From contig BDSL01000026.1 in assembly GCA_003116995.1 (NCBI GenBank), positions 868,001 through 932,000 on the forward strand: a stretch of 64,000 bases of DNA, written 5' to 3'. Origin of the DNA: Yamagishiella unicocca (Eukaryota > Chlorophyta > Chlorophyceae > Chlamydomonadales > Volvocaceae). Under the pieces are notes generated by a model. That model ran no database searches. It saw only the letters and a list, made by a program, of their open reading frames with translations, and had not been told where the DNA came from. Shown here piece by piece: positions 1-12,000 of the stretch (its first letter is position 1; the number at the start of each line of letters is the position of its first letter). Both the position numbers and the translations under genes were made by a program.

Positions 1-3000
1 GCTATCCTCCGCTTCGCCCAGCTGCTGCAAGAGCACGGCGACGGAAGGACCCACGTGTGGCCACTCCCCAGTCGGTGCCGCGGCCCCGGTCACCGACTAT
101 AGGGTCCCGAGATCAGGCACCGCCAAGCCACGAGACGCTGCGCCGCTGTGCGCCCTGCCCCCCCCCATCCCTATGTCGTGTAACCGGGTCTTCCCGCCAC
201 CCCAACCCCACCCCCAAGTTCCCCAGCACGCGCACGCAACCACGTGCCCGAAGACTATTCGCCAGCTAGCCTCTACCCTCCGCTTCCTATCTCGCATAAC
301 CGATTGTATAACCGGGTCTTCTCCTCCCCCCTCCCCCCCCCTTGTCGGCCATGGATTCGCGGATTCTCTTATAACCCTCGGCCCCCTCCCTCGCGGCCCC
401 CCGCCCCACCTCGTCCTTGAACATGTTGTAGTAGCTGCTCTGCTTCAGTGACGCCACCAGCGACTGGTTGTCGCCCACCTCCGTCATGGAGTCGCGCCAC
501 TCCTTGATCAGCGGCGTGCGGCGCTGCCGGCCAGCCACCTGCGAACACCCGCACCCGCACCCACCAGACACCAGCCACACCGGGTCGCACCAGTCAGCCA
601 AGCCTACGCCGCAGCAGCGCGGCGTCGGTTGTTCGGGTCGCTACTGGAGCTCAGCCGCCCGCCACCGTCCTTCTGGTTATCGGAGCGCTGCGCGGACGGC
701 GTCTACATAATCGGAATTCTGGCTTCTCGTGGACACACTCTGGGCTTCTTTCGGTAACTATTGACGCCTCGCCTTGCCTCCGGATTCCTTGGTCTCTTTG
801 CGCTCCGTCTCCTTCGCGGCTCAGCTCAGCATTTATAAAACACAGCCCCTTAATGCTCCACCGCACACCGTAAACCGTAAGAAAGGGATCGACCGACCTC
901 TTGAGTCCAGTACCCGGGCAGCGCCGATACGACCGCCGCCATGAGTCCTTGATCGATCGCCCGTCTCGCCACTAACGTCCCCCTCCCCAACACACGCACA
1001 TACACATACACACACCTCTCTCGCCACTGCCCCCCCCTTTTGCTCCCATTTGCCCCCTTTTGTCCCCTTGCCCCGGACCTCGACGCCACGCACTCACGCT
1101 CTGCGAGCTCTCCGTGAAGGTGAACTCCCTGGCCATGCCCCACATCTTGAGCTCCGACAGCGCCTTGCGGATGACCGCCTCGCCCTGCGCCTGCGCGTCC
1201 AGGGACTTGATGGCGTCCGCGTGCTTCACAACCTGCGGCCGGACCAGGAGCGGGCGGCGGCGGTGAGCCCAGTGATACCAGCATACTCCCCCACCCTCTG
1301 CACACAACATGACACCACCTCGCCGCCAATCTGGACAGCCGCATCGTGACCCCCTGCGAACCCGCTGCCACCACCACCACCACCGCCACCACCACCATTA
1401 CCACCATTACCACCGCAGCCATTAAATCCACCCCTACAGTTCGGGCCTCTCGTGGTGGAGCAGCGTCTAGGCACACAGCGTCTAGGCGCAGAGCAGCCGG
1501 GGGCGGAACTGGACCTCCTCCTTCGGACACGTTAACCCAAGTTCTCCAGCACGCAGTTATCATACGAGTGCACAAAGGTTCCTAGTTAGCTTTGCGTTTT
1601 TTCAAAAGTGCCGACCTCCGGGTTTACGCTCAATCCACGGCCCCCCTGGCTTACCAGGTCGGCCTTCTCCAGGAAGTGGGTCAGTGTCACGGACTCCTTG
1701 CTCACTGCCGCCGGCCCGGTGGTCTTGATGCCCAGCATGCCGAACAGCTGGTTCCAGTGGCTGTCCTCCCAGCCGGCGCCGCGCAGGCAGGACTTGAGGT
1801 GCGGCAGGCAGAGCGTGTAGTTGTCGATCTCGTTCAGCAGGATGGTGGCGATGGGGTCGTCGCCGCCGCGGCCCGCGGTGGCCTTGGTCCACTTGGCCAG
1901 GAAGTCCTCGATCTTCCAGACCTGCGCGGACACGACGGCGGAACGTGACGTCGTCCGGCCTCGAGCCCGCGACCTTTAAACTTCACGGGTCTCCTCTTTC
2001 TTATCCCCTACAACGGAGACCCGAAAACCCCCCTTTGGTTCCGCGGGTCTCCTCTCTCTTACCCCCTACAACGGAGACCCGACCCCCCCTTTGGTTCCGC
2101 GGGTCTCCTCTCTCTTACCCCCTACAACGGAGACCCGACCCCCCCCTTGGTTCCGCGGGTTTCCTCTCTCTTATCCCCTACAACGGAGACCACCCCCGGG
2201 TGTCCATCGTTCGCCGGGACCCCCCTGGGCCCCCACGGCTTTCCTTTCATACATGGGTTGGGTTTTCCTTGCACCTCCCCCCCGTCCGGCCCGCGCCCGC
2301 GCCCTTCCCCGCCCCCGCCGCACCTGGTCGCGCATGGACAGCCAGTCGCGGTTTGCCATCTCGTCGCGCTCCCGCAGGAAGTCCGCGTAGCGGTCCCAGT
2401 GCGCCTTGGTCGCCAGCACGTCCGCCTCCATGTCTCCCATGGTGTCGAAGTCGGGCACATCGATCTTGAAAGCCTCCGCCTGGTGGGCCGTCAAGGGGGA
2501 CGTGCCACGTGTCACGTGTCGTCACGAGACGGCCCACGCTGCGCAGCCCCCAGCCGGCTGCTCAGCAACACTTAGCGCTGCTACCCGGCATCCTGGCCGA
2601 GTACTGAAAGACCGAAACATACCCTCAGGCCGCCACTTTCCGGAACAACACATGCCCCTTCCCCCCCTGCCGCGCTTCTCGCCAACCCCCCCGCGGCCCC
2701 CTCCCCCACCTCTCTCCCCCACCCCCTGCTGCCTCCGGCCATGCGCCAACTATCCTGTCCTTGTAGAGTACACGGTTTCTATGCCGCATCCCCCCCCCGG
2801 TTCTCGCCACCCTCTCCCCCCCTGCCGCACCTCCTTCTGCAGCTTGGCGCTCTCCTCGCGCAGCTCCTGGATTGCGTTCGCGTACTCCTGGATCTTGGCC
2901 AGCACCACCGCCGGGTTGCCGCTGGGGCCGCCCTTGGGCTTCAGCTCCTGCCACCGGCTGTTCATGCCCGCGATCTTGCCCTTGAACTCCTCCAGCTGCC

Positions 3001-6000
3001 GGCCAATCTGTTCGGGCGAAGCCGGGCAGCGGGGTCAGAGGACGTCCGGAGCCGCCCTTTACAAGGGCCTGATGCTCCACCGCCCCTTCCCCATACACAC
3101 GCACATACCCACCGTCCCCCCGGGCTCGCCTCCCCCTACCTCAACTTGCCTCGCAAAAGAACCAACACGCGTTTCTACGCTTTCCTCCCCCACCACCGCA
3201 CCACTGTTCTGCGTCCCCACCTGCACCGCCAGCTGGTTCTTCTGCTCCTCCAGGTGCGCGTCGAACTGCTGCAGCTGGGTGGTGAAGGCGTCCCAGCTGT
3301 TGTTCACCTCGCCCAGGTCCACCACCGCGAACGACGCGTCGCGGCCGCCGCCCGCCATCTGCCGCAGCAGCTTGTTCTTCTCGTCGATCCTCCGGCGTGC
3401 GGACTGCACGTCCACCAGCTTGGCCGTCAGCGACTTGGCCTCCTGCCCCGCCATGCCGATGTCCTCCACGGTGTTGGCCTGCCGCTGGAACAGCTCCCGG
3501 CCGTTCTTCATGAAGTCCTCGATCTGGTCCTTCTCGGCAACGGTCTGGAGGGGAGGGAGAGGGGGGAGAGGGGTGTTGTATCCGCGAACCCACGGCCGAC
3601 AAACTTAATGTCACACAGGGCGATGAAGCTACATAGTGGTCCAGGAGGGTAAAGCCGGCGGGTAGATGGAGGGAACGGGGTACTAAGGGAAGGGAGGGGG
3701 GCAGCAGCGGGTCGCGAGTCGCGGGGGCACTCCGTTTGCCCCGGCTGACAGGCAGGAGCACAGACGAGCCCGCTGTGCTGCGTTCTGTGGTGCTGTCCGT
3801 TGCGGGTGTGACGCTGCCGCAGTCAACCAGCCAACACCCGCTTCTGGCCCGTCACCCTCGCCCGCCATACGACGGCGAGCCTAGCACACTAAAGCCCTTC
3901 AAGGGACCCAGTCCACGAGGCCGCTGCCCTCCACACACCCTCTAGCACCCCTTCCTCTCCTCCTTCCCCTCCTCCTCCTCCTCCTCCTCCTCCTTCCCCT
4001 CCTCCTCTTCCTCCTTATCCTCCTCCTCCTCCTTCGTCGTCTGCTACACGTGTATCCTTCCCCCCTCCCGCCACCTGCCTTGCGACGCAGGCTGGCCACC
4101 AGGGTCTCCTGCAGCTTCTTCATGTGCTCGTCGATGGAGCCCTTGACCGGCGCCAGCGACACCTTGTAGCACTCGATGCGAACCTGAGGCAGCGGGAGGG
4201 TGAGGGGGTCAGGCCAGTCGTACGGTACTTCTACGGCAACGCTGCGCGCTGGCACCACGGGGCAGCCAACGATGGAGGCGCACGCACCGTGTAGCAGGGG
4301 TGCATGAGCTGGCGCACTTCCGTCGCCCCGTGAGAGCGGCCGGAAACATGCTCCCAGTGAGCAGGCATCAAACACGCATACCCCACGCATGCAGACATGC
4401 TTTGCCGCCTGGTGGCTCTCCTTCCCTGCACTCCCCCTTGCCCTTCTTCTACTATGCCGCCTACACGGCTTCCCCCCACCCATCGCACTGCCCTCACCTC
4501 GTTGGGCAGCTTCTCCGCGTCCCTGCTGGCCGCCTTGAGCATGCGGAAGTTGAGCTCCCAGTCCGACACCTCCACCAGGTTTGAGTCGGCGAACTCGTCC
4601 AGGTCCAGAGTGCCCAGGACCATCCAGTCCTGATCACGAAAAGGAGGGCCAGGGAGGTTTGTGAGATTTTGTAAAGTTTATGAGGTTTGTGAGGTCTGTA
4701 ACGTTCGTGAGGTTTGCGAGGTCTGTAAAGTTTGTGAGGTTTGTAAAGTTGTAAAGTTTGTGAGATTTTGTGAGGTTTGCGAGGTTATTGGGAAAGCCCG
4801 TGGACTCGGAAGCCGATTGGGAAGCTGTTTGGTGGTACACGCGTTGCTCCCTCCTGGGGCAGGGACGGGGGTGGGGGAGTGCCATGTACCGACCACCCGG
4901 TTTCCTCACATGCTCCCCCCCTCCGACTGCCTGGCTGACCTGGTACTTCTTGAGCTCGTCCGCCAGCTGCGCGAACAGCGCCTCGGCCGCAGCGTACACG
5001 CGCGCGATGCCCGCTGGGTTGGCGTCCACGATGGGGCGGAAGAAGCCGGGCCGCTCGGACAGGTCGCTCACACCCTGCATGCCGCAGAGCACACACACAC
5101 ATAAGGGAACACACATGTAAGGGTACACACGGCCAAGTAGGGGGAGGCAAGGTGGTGGTTGTGGTGGTTGCGACGCCAGGCGCTTGCCGTACAAGGTATC
5201 CAACCGCGTTTTGCTCCGTTCCGCTGAACGCAGCTCCCAGCGCCTGCACCCTGCAGCACATCTCTACAGGCGTCCCTGATTGTTTTCCAGCTCGATACCA
5301 CCACAGCCATCGCCTGGGGCCCCACATTCGCGGGATGGGCCAAAGCAGCATTACCACAACCTCGTCTCTACCCCTCTCCCCACCCCACCCCGCCACCTAC
5401 ACCGGCACCGCTGGCGTCCAACTCGTGGCCGCCCCTGCACCCATCAACGCCCCTGCACCCCTCACTCAGTTCCCTCGCAGCCCACCTTCATGCGTAGCGG
5501 CAGACCCAGGAACGTGTTGAGCAGGTCCTTGACGTGGCGGATGCGCAGCTCCTCCAGCGGCGGATCGTACTGCAGGCGGTGCTGGCGGAACACCATCTTG
5601 ACCTCCACCTCCGGCAGCGTCTTGTTGATCATCTCCAGCCCAGACAGGTACTGCACCTCCAGCGCCTTGTACAGCTGGAAGTCCCAGTGCTGCCGCCAGA
5701 CCTGCGAGGACGACCGGGTGGGGGGTTTACAAGGGAGTCCGCGAATCCACGGCCGACAAACCGAGGGCGGTGAAGGTGGTGGTGGTGGGTGACCGGAAGG
5801 GCCTTATCACAGCATCCCTTCATCCCGTCGTCTTCTGCCAAGCCATTCGCCAACCGCGAAGCGGCGGCGAGTGTCCGCTCGCAAAGCAACGGCGCCAAGC
5901 AGGACGGCATTGCCCCCTCTCCGCCCCCGCCGGAGCTGCCTACCTGCTGCGACTCCCGCGAGTACCCCTCCGCCTCCAGGCGCCCGAACACGTCGCGCAT

Positions 6001-9000
6001 CTCCTTGACACCCGCCGCCCACTTGTCCTTGTGGCGCACCAGGTCGGTGCCTGCCAGCGTGACCACCTGCGGAAGGGGGGAGGGAGGGGATTGGGAGGGG
6101 AGGGAGGGGATTCGGAGCTAAGCCGTGGTCCGAAACTGCAGGAAGGGGAGGGAGGGCCGGGTGGCGCGACCGCGCAAGAGGGCCTCTTCGAACCCATTTG
6201 CAGCGCTGCCGTTACTGCCCGCAGCCAGGGGCGTGCCCACGCCGACAGGAGACCCCCAGCCTTGCAGCGGGACTGACACCTTTGCTGCACCCCGGCCGTG
6301 AGGCAGGACAGACACCCTTGCAACAAACGAGCACCAGCAAGCAGGGAGACCCGGGAAGCGGCCACTACCCAGCCACCGCACCCCCGGCTACAGTGGCGGT
6401 CACACCCACAGACGACCCCCGGGGTCATGCGGCAGCTCCCCTCCCTGCGCATCCCTCGCGCTCGCGTCTCCACGTGCCTTCCCCCCTACCTTGTCGGACA
6501 GCACCGAGTGCCACCTGCTTCCCCCCACCTTGTCGGACAGCACCGAGTGCCACCTGCTTCCCCCCACCTTGTCGGACAGCACCGAGTGCCACCTGCTTCC
6601 CCCCACCTTGTCGGACAGCAGCGAGTGCCACCCGCCTTCCCCCCCACCTTGTCGGATAGCACCGAGTGCCACTTCCGCAGCGTGCGGTTCTTCTCCGCGA
6701 GTCGGTCCGCGACCTCGTTCAGGCGGCGTACGTAGCCGTCCAGTGCGGCGGCGTTGCGCCAGGTGATCTCCTTGCCCTGCGCGAGGGGGGGAGTGAGCGA
6801 GGTGGGGCAGGAGGAGGGTTGAGAGGCAAACACGGAGTGGAGGCTGAAGGCGCGAGGCCGGGGGAACTGAGCGAGGTGGGGCCAGGAGGAGGGGACCTCC
6901 AGGGCAGTGAGCGCACATGGATCTTGTCCGTCAGGAAACCTCTGTTAGGTCGTGACCAAACCGACGGCGCACTGCCCGGCGCCGCCGTGCCTTTCTCAAA
7001 TGCGCATGAGCCGTACCTGCGCGTCCTTGGGGTTCATGAGGACCTTCTCGAAGTCCAGGGCGTCTTTCAGCATCATGGGCTTCTGGCACTGCACCATCTC
7101 GGTAGCGATGTTGTTGTAGAAGTTGGCGCGCTGCTTCAGCACCATGCCGTACCTACGACATCGACCACAACGTGCGTGGGTGCGTGCTTCGACGCTGCGC
7201 GACGGCCCACGATCCCGCCAGCGTGACGGGCCCGGCTGGTATCTACACCGCTGCGCGCGCAACCTCGCACCCCTCCCAAAATCCTCTTCGGGTCGCTGCT
7301 GCGCGTTACACGTCCCGCGCAGCGTGTAAAGCGCGGGCAGCGCGGAGCGCTGTACTGGCGCTGCACCGGTCCGCACGAGGGTCGACACCCAGCCGGTCCG
7401 CAACCGCCTCCGGCTCCCGCACTCCTCCCCCCGGGCGCTCACCTGTAGAACTTGTTTGCAATCTCCACCTCGTTCAGGATGTCCTTGCGCACTCCGAAGC
7501 CCAGGCTCTGCAGCTGGCGCACCTCCCGCAGCAGCAGCACGAGCTGGTCGTTGAAGTGCGTCTTGACGTGGCTGTTCTGGCTGTCGAAGGTCATCAGCTT
7601 GCTGTTCTTCCAGTTGGCCATCTCGCTCAGCTCCTCAGACATCCACTCCTGGAGGCGGAGCAGCGCGGCACGCGGAGGGGTCAGTGGTGCCAAACCAAGG
7701 GTGCCAGGTATTACGACACTGCGTATGCGTCCGGGCTGTTTCCCCGCTACCTGGCCCTGGTGCCACGTCCGTGTGAAACCCCGTGCTGATCCCTGCGCAG
7801 CAAGGTGAAACCACGCACCTCCCATGCCGCGTACTGCTCCTTCCGGAACGCCTCCACCTCCTTGGCCAGCTGCGACACCACTCCAATCGTGTTGCGGAGC
7901 GCCGCGCCACCGCTGCCCTCGTCTCCGGCAACACCGCCGCGGAGCATGTGTTTGAGGACCTCGCTCACCTAGGGAGCAGGAAGGGGCGGGGCCGTCGACA
8001 ACGGCGCGCAAGGGGCGCAGCCAACACGAGAACATCACGCGGTTGCGTTCCCCCGATGCCCGAAGCATGTCCCCCCGGTACTGCCCAATCGGCGTAGCCC
8101 TGACCGGTCGACCACCGCCGCGACCCGCCCTCCGCGCACCTTGCCCAGCTTCTGCGACGTCTGCATGCACCACATGATGCGCTCCACGATGGACGCCGTC
8201 ACCCGGCCCACAGGCGCCACCTTGGAGCCCCCCGTGGCCGAGTCGCGATGCGTGTCAAACTCAGCCTGCGACGGCGCACAGGGGAGTCAGCGCACAGGGG
8301 ATGCAGCGCTTAGGCAAAGTCAACACAGCGCGCACAGGCAAAGTCAACACAGCGCGCACAGGCAAAGTCAACACAGCGCGCACAGGCAAAGTCAACACAG
8401 CGCGCACAGGCAAAGTCAACACAGCGCGCACAGGCAAAGTCAACACAGCGCGCACAGGCAAAGTCAACACAGCGCGCACAGGCAAAGTCAACACAGCGCG
8501 CACAGGCAAAGTCAACACAGCGCGCACAGGCAAAGTCAACACAGCGCGCACAGGCAAAGTCAACACAGCGCGCACAGGCAAAGTCAACACAGCGCGCACA
8601 GGCAAAGTCAACACAGCGCGCACAGGCAAAGTCAACACAGCGCGCACAGGCAAAGTCAACACAGCGCGCACAGGCAAAGTCAACACAGCGCGCACAGGCA
8701 AAGTCAACACAGCGCGCACAGGCAAAGTCAACACAGCGCGCACAGGCAAAGTCAACACAGCGCGCACAGGCAAAGTCAACACAGCGCGCACAGGCAAAGT
8801 CAACACGCCCACCTTCACTTGGGTCGTGGGAGGGCTAGTAAAGTCGTAACACGACACCCGTGCCCCAACATCGGGACTCAGACTTGCAGAATGGTAACTA
8901 GGTGATCGGCGTCCACCTGGACACGCACGCAGTCCGTTGCGAGCCGCCCAGTGTATTGCGGCTGCTGTCAGCATAGCTCCGAAGACAGCGGAAGGGGTGG

Positions 9001-12000
9001 TTTGTGTACCTGACAACGAAGTGGACCGCCCCCCTGGGGGCCCCCGCCCTCTCTACCCTCGCACCTGCACACTGTCCAGGTGGCGGTCGACCTGCTTGGC
9101 TAGGTGCTCCTTCTCAGTCTGCACCACGGCGCGCCCGGGGGGGGGAGATAATCCGCGAATCCATACGGGTGTGTGTGCGAAAGGTCTAGATGCGTGGGGG
9201 GGAGAGAAGGCGCGCGCAAACGGTGACAGCATGTACACCCCAAACACGACAGGTGGACGGCCGAGGGTGAGCGTGTGGGTCGGCTCGGCTTGCGTAAGCC
9301 ATTCACGTCATTGGGCGAATCCTTTGCAATTGCAAGGTCCAGTGCAGCTGGGAATGGACGCGACTTCCGTTGACAGCGGACATGGACTAACCAGCTAGCA
9401 AACTCTGACTCGCAGAAGGCAGGACCATGACCTCGATTCAGCAAACGCCCCGTCACACCGATTCATTCAGCAAACGCCCCGTCACACCGATCCATTCAGC
9501 AAACGCCCCGTCACACCGATCCATTCAGCGAACGCCCCGTCACACCGCGTACTGGGCGCAGCACCGCTGACACCCGCACGGCCAGCCTGTAGCCGTCACC
9601 GCGCGTTCTCGCTGCTGCGTCCCAAGCGTCCATACCATACCTGCAACGCGGAGGCGATGTTGCGGCGACCCATGAGGCTGCTGTAGCGCTTGATCTCCGC
9701 AAACACCTGCTGCGGCTGAATCAAGGAGCTCCCAGCGGCGGACCGGTCGCCGCCGCGGCCCGTGCCGATTGCGCTTGTGAGGCTCGGGATGATCACAGAC
9801 CCTGTCGCGTGGCACACGGAGGTTCGCAACAGAGGTCAGCGGCGGGATGACCCGGCAGGCACCGCGAGGGACCAGCGGCGGCCCCCAGCATCCAAAACCA
9901 ATGACTTGCCGCCGTTTCAGTTGGGAGGCTAGGCACGCAGGCAGAGCCCTGACATAGTACTCACATAGGACGACAAAGTGTCAATGTCAAGCGGAAAAAA
10001 ACACGGGGTGTTGGCTCGTACTGCGTGTTTCGCGTCACCGAGCCCTCAAACATACGGCGCAGACAAAATACGTCGAGCGGCGCCCGTGCGCAGACGCGAC
10101 CTACCAAACAGCTCCTTGAGCTTCTGGCTGATGCGCTGCTCAATCGGGCCCATGCGCTTCTCGAAGTCCTCCAGCGCCGCCTTCCAAATGTGTGCAGTGA
10201 ACTCGCTCACCTGGCGGGCGCCCGAAACGTGAGGGGCCGGGGGTTTAGCGGGTCCCTCGCCGCACCTTGGTTCGACTAGCAACCCCGGAGGCAGCACCAG
10301 CCGCGGTGCAGCCCATGCCGCAACACCGTCTGCGGCCCCGTGCTGGTGCGCACAAAAGCGGAGCCCGAGATCCACAGGCTTGCAACGGAGGGCCTTTGAC
10401 GCAGTGCGGCGCGCGACGCAGCTGGCCAGGGCCTTCCACTTTGGAGGCGCGAGTAGGGAGGCACGGCATCCCCGCTCGTGGGTGCTATGGGCATCACGCC
10501 AAACCGCAGCCAGCTACCTGCCAGGCAAGGCAAGGCCAGCCCGCCCTCACCTGCAGCGCCTGGAGCCCCTGGAACGGCGCAAACACCTGCTGTACACCTA
10601 GCGCGCCCGCCTCCTCGCGGCCAAGGAGCTTTGCGAGCTCGTCCACCATCTCGCGCATGTTGTAGACCTGCGCGGACACAAGAGTCGAGTGGCAGGGCCG
10701 TCACCGTGCAGGCTGTGACGACTAGCTGGACACAAGAGGGAGCACCGACAATACCCGAGATGCCCTTAAGAGGCAGGTTCAAGTGGACGTGCGCCAGCTC
10801 GTGCGATCTGCCACGAGGTTCGCGAGCCAAGACAGCGGACCCGACTCGCTCCTCGTTTGCCGACCCGCTGATCCCCTGAACACCCCCCCCTCTGGGCCAT
10901 CCCGACCCGACCATCCCGGTGTGCAGCTGCTCACCTCCTCCAGCCGCTCCTGGAACGCCCGCACGTAGGGATCCGCGAACGCCGCGCCCTCCCAGTCGTG
11001 GCCACCTGTCTCCACGCCGAGCCGCCAGTCCTCCACCAGACCACCGCTCTCCTGCACCCATCGCGTCATGAGGCCGCTAGCGCCCACCAGCACTGCGCGC
11101 ACGTCGGGAAACGGCCCACTCCACAGGTCACCGCCACCCGCTGCGGCGCCGGTGCCGCCGCGCCCCGCCAGCTGCAGCACACGGCGCTGCACATACGCCG
11201 CGAGCGCAGCACCCACGACACGCAGGAAGTTGTCGGTGCGCTTCTGGCCCATAGCCCAGCCACCGATCGGCAGCTTCACCGGCCACGCCGCCCGCAGTGC
11301 CGTGACAGTCAGGTCCACTAGCTCCTTTGCCGCCTCCCAGCCCATGCCGGCGCTCAGCCCACCCTCAGCCTCCGGGGCGTCGCTGGCGAGCTGTTCGTAC
11401 AGCTGCCGCAAGGGCTCGAAGGCGATGGTAACCTGCGCGGGATGTGGGAGACGGCGGGGTTGTGAGTGACGTGTCGCTGCGAGCTGTAGGGAGGTGTTAG
11501 CGCCCCTGCTTCCATCGGCAAGGACCTGCCAGCGCCGAAATCCACAATGCGATGCCCGCGCGCGTGATCCTCAAGGGCAGGTCGCCTAGCGCACAGCGGA
11601 CAGACTCCCACGGGACTTATATGCCCCACGTCAGCTTGCAGATCGAGCTCGACGCGAACACCACCTGCAACGCCGAGCTCTTGATGGGCCCCGCATTAGG
11701 ACTGTTCGTGAGCTCAGCCCAGAAATTGATTTCATCCAATGGCGTGACAATCTCCTGCAACGGAGCTTGGTTCGGGTCTGACACCTCCTGTGCGCTGGCC
11801 TGCAAGGGAGGAGACCGGGATCGGAAGGGGGAAGGGAGGGTTACCTCATCGGAACACCCTGCGCATAGGTCACAGTAAGCCAAGTACCATACGTGGCCAT
11901 CCCAGAAGGGAGAAGGATAAAACACCGTCCTCTCAGGGTATCGTCGCGTGTATGCAAATAATTTATTTGGAAATCATGCAAAGGCGCGAAAAAACAATTA

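Noticed and set aside
2406..3652. 400- and 303-residue plus-strand frames
   Set aside because: Antisense shadows of GC-rich DHC1b exons on the minus strand.
8311..8808. CRISPR-like regular array
   Set aside because: Units are contiguous with no unique spacers, and the host is a eukaryotic nuclear genome.
8141..9016. Long frames with 8-residue repeats on both strands
   Set aside because: Produced by the 24-bp minisatellite inside a DHC1b intron.
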